From the NCBI GenBank assembly GCA_012033335.1, contig JAAURB010000014.1:1-64000 (forward strand): a DNA stretch of 64,000 bases, given 5' to 3'. Under the pieces are notes generated by a model. It was not told where the DNA came from, did not search any database, and was given only the letters and a program-made list of their open reading frames with translations. The stretch comes from Oscillatoriales cyanobacterium RM2_1_1 (GTDB taxonomy: Bacteria > Cyanobacteriota > Cyanobacteriia > Cyanobacteriales > Microcoleaceae). The translations under genes were made by a program, and so were the position numbers. Below are positions 59,323 to 64,000 of this stretch, in pieces (position 1 is the stretch's first letter; every line of letters begins with the position of its first letter).

Positions 59323-59406
59323 CGCAATTCCCAAGATGATACGAATGGGGGTGACTTTAATGCTTATCCCTCCAACCTCTTGTCAACACTAGCATTCCTT
59401 AAAACA

Positions 59407-60072
59407 ATGAAAACTCTACTGGCAAAAAAGAATCACCAAACACTAATTTCAATTCATGTTTCAAACTATGAGAATAAGTTTATAGATGATTCTCCAGATA
59501 ACCATGAAACTTTCGCGATATTTCCCACAAAAAAAGTCTTGGGAGTTGGTGATTACATTCCTAACTTTATCCTCCCTAATATTGAGGGAAAATTAATTGA
59601 AGCTCAGCAGCTATTGCAGGAAAATCCATTATTTTTAATCTTCAATCGAGGGTATTGGCATCCCTATGACAGCTTGAAATTGTGGAATCTGCAAAATTCC
59701 CGGCCTGGCTTTTTAGATACCAAAACTCGGCCTGTGCTTATCTGCCCTTACGTTTGTCCAGAATTAATCAAAATCTGGCAAAAACAGTCTGCAAATTCCG
59801 AATTTTTGATTGATCAAAATCTAGATATAACTCGATGGTTTGGATTGATTCAACCCATATCTCCCACCATAGCATCCATCTATCAACAATTTGGAACTCA
59901 AAAACCCTATCCATTTCATCACAAGCTTGAATTGATAATGAACGGCGTTTATGAAGTGAATTCAGAGGGAATAATTATCTATGAATATAATGACCTGCAA
60001 CACACAAAACAGTTCCGATCGACTGATTGCTTACTCATGCAAGACGAAGACTATTGGCTGGAATTCGTGTGA
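59407..60072 (+). CDS. Peroxiredoxin-fold (AhpC/TSA-like) protein lacking both catalytic cysteines
   Basis: The 221 residues follow the thioredoxin/peroxiredoxin pattern of cyanobacterial AhpC/TSA-like proteins: GVGDYIPNFILPNIEGKLIE, then PLFLIFNRGYWHPYDSLKLW. Relatives have WCPYC at this place; here residues 85 and 88 are His and Asp, so the peroxidatic and resolving cysteines are gone. Remaining cysteines are in CPYVC and TDC further on, not at the active site. It cannot work as a normal peroxiredoxin and may have a binding role. I start at ATG 59407. The gene lies between an RTX remnant and an RTX gene and is AT-richer than its neighbours. Confidence 0.65.
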   Translation: MKTLLAKKNHQTLISIHVSNYENKFIDDSPDNHETFAIFPTKKVLGVGDYIPNFILPNIEGKLIEAQQLLQENPLFLIFNRGYWHPYDSLKLWNLQNSRPGFLDTKTRPVLICPYVCPELIKIWQKQSANSEFLIDQNLDITRWFGLIQPISPTIASIYQQFGTQKPYPFHHKLELIMNGVYEVNSEGIIIYEYNDLQHTKQFRSTDCLLMQDEDYWLEFV

Positions 60073-60143
60073 AATCTACCTGTTATTCACAATGAATTCA
60101 CAAATTCATTTATTCACTCATTCAAATTAAAAGGAGGATAATC

Positions 60144-62893
60144 ATGTCATCTGTAATCGATAACGTTTTTTTGGTAGAGCTGGCTCTGAACTAATCAGAG
60201 GAACTAGTGGGAATAATCTCATTGCTGGGGACGGCGGCAATGACACCTTAATTGGTAATGCTGGCAATGATACTCTAGCAGGTGATTCTGGTAATGATAG
60301 CCTCAACGGCGGCGGGAATAACGATACCCTCTACGGCGGATTAGGCAATGACTTGCTGGATGGGGATTTTGGCTTTGATTTCCTGGATGGGGGCGACGGG
60401 GATGATACCGTCACTTACAACTTCTTTACCGGGAGGATTAACGCGAATCTGCCGAATGGAAGCGTGGGTTTCCCATTGGGTTCCGCTGAAACCCTGACAG
60501 GCATTGAGAATATTATTGGTGCAAGGGGAGACGACACCATCATTGGTGATGGGGCAAATAATCGGATAGACGGAAACAGCGGAAACGATAGTTTGAACGG
60601 TAACTTTGGCAACGACACCCTACAGGGCGGAGCGGGAAATGACTTGCTAGATGGCGGTTTTGGCTTTGATTCAATCGCTGGAGGCAGTGGTAATGATACG
60701 GTCACTTACGATTTCTTCTCCGGTTCAATCAATGCCAACTTGCAGACTTCCAGAGTCGGTTTTCCAGGCACGTCCGGCACAGACACTCTATCTGGAATTG
60801 AGAATATTATTGGAGCCTCTGGCAACGATACCATCACGGGTAACGGCAGTAATAATCTGCTAAATGGCAATTCTGGAAACGATAGTTTGAATGGCGGTTC
60901 TGGTGATGATACTTTATTAGGCCAAGCCGGAAATGATATTTTAAGTGGTACTTTTGGGTTTGACTTCATTGATGGCGGCAGCGGCGATGATACCGTTACC
61001 TATGATTTCTTCTCAAACAGTGTCAATATTGATTTACAAACTGGAAATGCGACCTTTTTCGGCAACACTCGCCCTGATACCCTCAGCGGTATTGAGAATG
61101 CTGTTGGTGCAATGGGCAGCGATAGAATTACGGGCAATGACAATAACAACCGTCTAAGCGGAAACGCTGGGAATGATACCTTAGATGGTGCTGAGGGCAA
61201 CGATACGCTGTCGGGCGACTCAGGCAACGACTTTTTTCAGGCCAATTTTGGCTCTGACCGGATTGATGGGGGCAGCGGTGACGATACGGTTGACTACAGT
61301 GGTTTTACAAGCAGCACCATTGACTTGCAGAGCGGCAGTGTATCTACGCGAAGGAGTGTTCGGGTAGAAACCCGTGTACGTCGTCCTGGTGGAACGCCCC
61401 GTCCCGGTGGAAGTGGTCTGGAGACCGTAGTGACCACAGAAATTGTTAACGAGCAGGATACCCTCACCGCCGTTGAAAATATTATTGGCACCGATGGCGC
61501 TGACCAAATTATTGGCAACAGCAGTAACAATCGCCTGGATGCAAATGCCGGAAACGATACTCTGGAGGGAGGTCTGGGAAACGATACCCTCCTGGGTGGT
61601 AGTGGGAATGATACTTTAACGGGAGGAGACAACGGTGACTTCCTGGAGGGTGGAGAAGGCAATGACTTTCTGGATGGCGGTTTCGGCTTTGACTTAATTG
61701 ATGGCAGCAGCGGGAATGATACCGTCACCTACCGCTTCTTCTCCGGCTCAATTGTTGCCGATCTGAGGGCAGGAACGGTTAGTTTCCCAAATAGCGGTAG
61801 TAATAGTATCGATACCCTCAGGGGAATTGAAAATCTGATCGGTGGAGCTGGAGATGATGTGATTTTAGGCAACAGTGCAGGCAACTTTTTATCTGGAGGT
61901 TCTGGGAATGATACCCTCAGTGGCAGCATTGTTGGTTCTAGTCCCGACACCTTAGCTGGTGAAACTGGCAATGATTATTTCATTGGCAACAGCTTTGGTG
62001 CTGACCTGATCGAGGGTGGGAATGGAGATGACACTGTGAACTACGAACTGGTAGAACGGGTGAATATTAACCTGCAAACGGGTCGAGCATTCAAAAACAC
62101 ACCCCTTCCTGAACCCGTTCAACCGGAACCATCGATTCCCGATATCCTAGAGTTCCTAGAGCTTTTGCGCCGAGAGCTTTTGATCGTCGGTTCTGATACT
62201 TCCGTAATAGGGGTATCTCCCGCAGTTCCCTTTCCGATTGTCCCTGATACATTGGTGGGCGAACCCCTTTCACCTACGACTGATACCCTCACGAGTATTG
62301 AGAATGCAATTGGCAGTTCGGGAAATGATGAAATTATGGGCAATGACCTCAGCAACGACCTGATGGGGCAAGCTGGCGACGATACTCTAGATGGCGGTTC
62401 TGGCAATGACACGGTTGCTGGGGGGTTGGGTGATGACCAGGTTGCAGGTGGCGAGGGCGATGACATTCTGCGGGGGGATGAAAATGACCGTTCTTCTACA
62501 GTTGCCGAGGGTGGTAACGATACCTTACTGGGCGGGGCGGGTAACGACAGTCTCGGCGGCAAATACGGTGACGATCAACTGTTCGGTGGCGAGGGGGTTG
62601 ACAGCCTCTGGGGTGATGCTGGGGATGATTTACTGAACGGGGGTTCAGGAGATGACAAACTCGGTGGTGGTGCAGGGGCAGATCGGTTTGTGATTGCCAA
62701 CGTTCAGGGACAGGACAGAATTACTGACTTTGAAGTAGGAATTGACTCCTTCTTACTCGAAGACTTGACCCTAGAACAACTAGAACTGACTCAACAAGGC
62801 AACAACGTTCGGATTGAATTCATTGAAACTGATCAAATTCTGGCTATAGTTCAGAACGTTCAGGTGGGAGATCTATTTGGCAGTTTTGCCTAA
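60144..62893 (+). CDS. RTX calcium-binding repeat protein, probably type I secreted (frame break near start)
   Basis: AAGGAGG (60131-60137) precedes ATG 60144. The frame stops after 16 codons because of a T7 run at 60166-60172; one added T gives FFGRAGSELIRGTSGNN and reads on to 62893, about 916 residues. The protein consists of six superrepeats of about 100-130 residues. Each combines nonapeptide calcium-binding RTX turns (GNDTLxGGxGNDxL) with a beta segment DDTVTYDFFSGSI ... DTLSGIENIIG. A non-RTX insert with PEPVQPEPSIPD lies in the sixth unit. The C-terminus (DRFVIANVQGQDRITDFEVG ... LFGSFA) is the usual secretion-type end. Function may be surface or matrix protein; no catalytic domain is seen. 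Confidence 0.82.
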
Positions 62894-62907
62894 CCCTTGA
62901 ATTCTAG

Positions 62908-62966
62908 CGATTTAACCCACATTCCGCATAAAGTTGCCTCCTATGAAGTGTGGAATGTGGGATTTA
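62908..62966 (+). terminator. Terminator of the RTX gene
   Basis: An inverted repeat CCCACATTCCGCA (62916-62928) / TGTGGAATGTGGG (62949-62961), flanked by matching GATTTAA/TTTAAA bases, is followed by GGTTATTTTCTTT. It fits a Rho-independent terminator 15 bases after the stop. Confidence 0.75.
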
Positions 62967-63309
62967 AAGGTTATTTTCTTTAAGGATGACAAGGGTATTA
63001 AAAAGCTTTGCCAGAGGAAGGTCTAGCCAAAAGTGCCCAAAAAGTAATAGGGTGGCTGATAGCTACCCAAAATCACGAGAAATCTTGACTTCATTCTATC
63101 AGAAAGTTTCAACTTAAGCCCCACAAACGCCTCCATTTTCAGCGGGGACTGAACGCTCCATCCTTTATTCAGCCAGCATCTTAGCTATCTTGTCACCCTT
63201 AAAGCTGGAACAGTCGTCCTGGCTGTTTCTTGGTAGACAATGCCTCACCATAAAATTTTTGGCGTTGCTCAACTTGGGGATGAATCCGTCCAGCCATGGA
63301 GTTCTACAT

Positions 63310-63330
63310 TGCCCCCAAACTTTGGGGGCA
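63310..63330. terminator. Hairpin at the 3' end of the glutathione S-transferase-like gene
   Basis: TGCCCCCAAA / TTTGGGGGCA with a single-base centre lies 18 bases downstream of the stop of the leftward gene at 63348. No T-tract follows on the minus strand, so terminator function is only likely. Confidence 0.45.
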
Positions 63331-63347
63331 TTAAAATTCCAGCTTCT

Positions 63348-64000
63348 CTATGGGGTTAAAAGTTGCCCCCGGCCATGGGGTTGCATCAGATCAAGTTCAG
63401 GGCCCATAGGAACAATTCTGGTGGGATTAATAGTATTGTGGCTCTGATAATAGTGCCCTTTAATATGCTGAAAATTAACAGTCTCAGCAATTCCGGGGGT
63501 TTGGTACAGATCTCGAACATAGGCCCAGAGATTGGGATAGTCCACGATTCGCCGAATATTGCATTTAAAGTGACCGACATAGACTGGATCAAATCGAATC
63601 AACGTAGTAAATAGCCGCCAATCGGCTTCTGTCTGCTGAGTGCCGATCAAATAGCGCTGGTGAGATAATTTCTCTTCCAACCAATCTAGAGTTGCAAATA
63701 AAGGTTTGACCGCTTCTTCGTAGGCCCCTTGAGTGGTGGCAAAACCCGCTTTATAGACTCCATTATTGACGGTTTCATAAACCCGCGCATTCACACTCTG
63801 GATTTCAGCCTGCAATGCTTCGGGATAATAATCTCCAGGTTTTGCACCAATCTGATCAAAAGCGCTATTAAACATCCGAATAATCTCAGCGGACTCGTTG
63901 TTGACGATGGTATTCGTGGCTTTGTCCCACAATACTGGAACCGTTACCCGTCCAGTGTAAGTCGGGTCAACCCGAGTGTAAATCTGGTGGAGATAGGTCG
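63348..64000 (-). CDS. yqjG: Glutathionyl-hydroquinone reductase (partial, runs off window)
   Basis: The C-terminal 217 or so residues of a GST-superfamily (Xi class, YqjG/ECM4) enzyme that reduces glutathionyl-hydroquinones. Recognisable are VTVPVLWDKATNTIVNNESAEI, AEIIRMFNSAFDQIG, the helical domain with GVYKAGFATTQGAYEEAVKPLF and GTQQTEADWRLFTTLIRFDPVYVGHFKCN, and the family ending GHYYQSHNTINPTRIVPMGP. The catalytic Cys-Pro motif lies upstream, outside the window; the frame is open to the edge at 64000. Confidence 0.93.
   Translation of the reverse strand, partial: TYLHQIYTRVDPTYTGRVTVPVLWDKATNTIVNNESAEIIRMFNSAFDQIGAKPGDYYPEALQAEIQSVNARVYETVNNGVYKAGFATTQGAYEEAVKPLFATLDWLEEKLSHQRYLIGTQQTEADWRLFTTLIRFDPVYVGHFKCNIRRIVDYPNLWAYVRDLYQTPGIAETVNFQHIKGHYYQSHNTINPTRIVPMGPELDLMQPHGRGQLLTP

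Noticed and set aside
60415-62562. Long minus-strand open frames within the RTX gene
   Set aside because: They are low-complexity complements of the calcium-binding repeats.

Overview
The window is chromosomal DNA from a cyanobacterium, most likely a Leptolyngbya-like or other filamentous lineage; the genus is inference. The evidence is the very frequent HIP1 octamer GCGATCGC, the system II cytochrome c assembly pair Ccs1 and CcdA, the photosystem II S4-domain protein, a group 2 sigma factor, DUF1400, DUF1822 and UPF0182 proteins, and a Mo-nitrogenase C-terminal-domain protein. I see no tRNA, rRNA or CRISPR array and no transposase gene.

Layout. 0-10 kb: a membrane-anchored Ser/Thr kinase, a YqeY-like protein, prs, a GT9 glycosyltransferase divergent from ispD, the membrane protein UPF0182, and a group 2 sigma factor. 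11-15 kb: a DUF2062 protein overlapping ccs1 tail to tail, ccdA, and a DUF296 protein. 15-22 kb: a hybrid histidine kinase, two tandem DUF1400 lipase-like hydrolases, and a decayed tspO. 22-35 kb: scpA, a sugar-nucleotide transferase, priA, a manC-like gene divergent from an LCP-family cell-wall or polysaccharide ligase, a small internally duplicated protein, and pyrG. 35-43 kb: a VIT/VWA protein, a split sigma-70-like factor with DUF1822, a long TPR protein, and a Mo-nitro_C protein. 43-52 kb: a cluster of three DnaA boxes, guaA, cbiD, the PSII S4 protein, a glycine-zipper membrane protein, serA, prmA, and a TPR lipoprotein-like protein. 52.5-64 kb: an accessory stretch that opens with two adjacent MITE-like repeats, then divergent AAA-like NTPase genes (one with an HTH, one with two WD40 propellers), an RTX gene remnant, a peroxiredoxin-fold protein without its cysteines, a large RTX protein, and the edge of a glutathionyl-hydroquinone reductase gene.

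Two patterns cut across the genes. First, at least seven reading-frame breaks in otherwise well-preserved genes are each repaired by one added base. Five lie within a few bases of a HIP1 site and two lie in C6 or T7 runs. This looks more like a systematic consensus error at methylated motifs and homopolymers than gene decay, though real indels cannot be excluded. Second, two families of small GC-hairpin repeats with imperfect terminal inverted repeats (here F1, about 115 bp, and F2, about 93 bp) occur four times each, always between genes.

Functional links. The housekeeping genes cover nucleotide synthesis (prs, pyrG, guaA), isoprenoids (ispD), serine (serA), cobamide (cbiD), chromosome maintenance (scpA, priA) and cytochrome assembly (ccs1, ccdA). 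Envelope polysaccharide work is suggested by the GT9 protein, the two nucleotidyltransferases and the LCP protein. Signalling is heavy: a Ser/Thr kinase, a hybrid histidine kinase with degenerate receivers, two sigma factors and STAND-like NTPases. None of the accessory loci is a proven new system. The best candidates are the divergent AAA/WD40 pair and the RTX plus cysteine-less peroxiredoxin neighbourhood.
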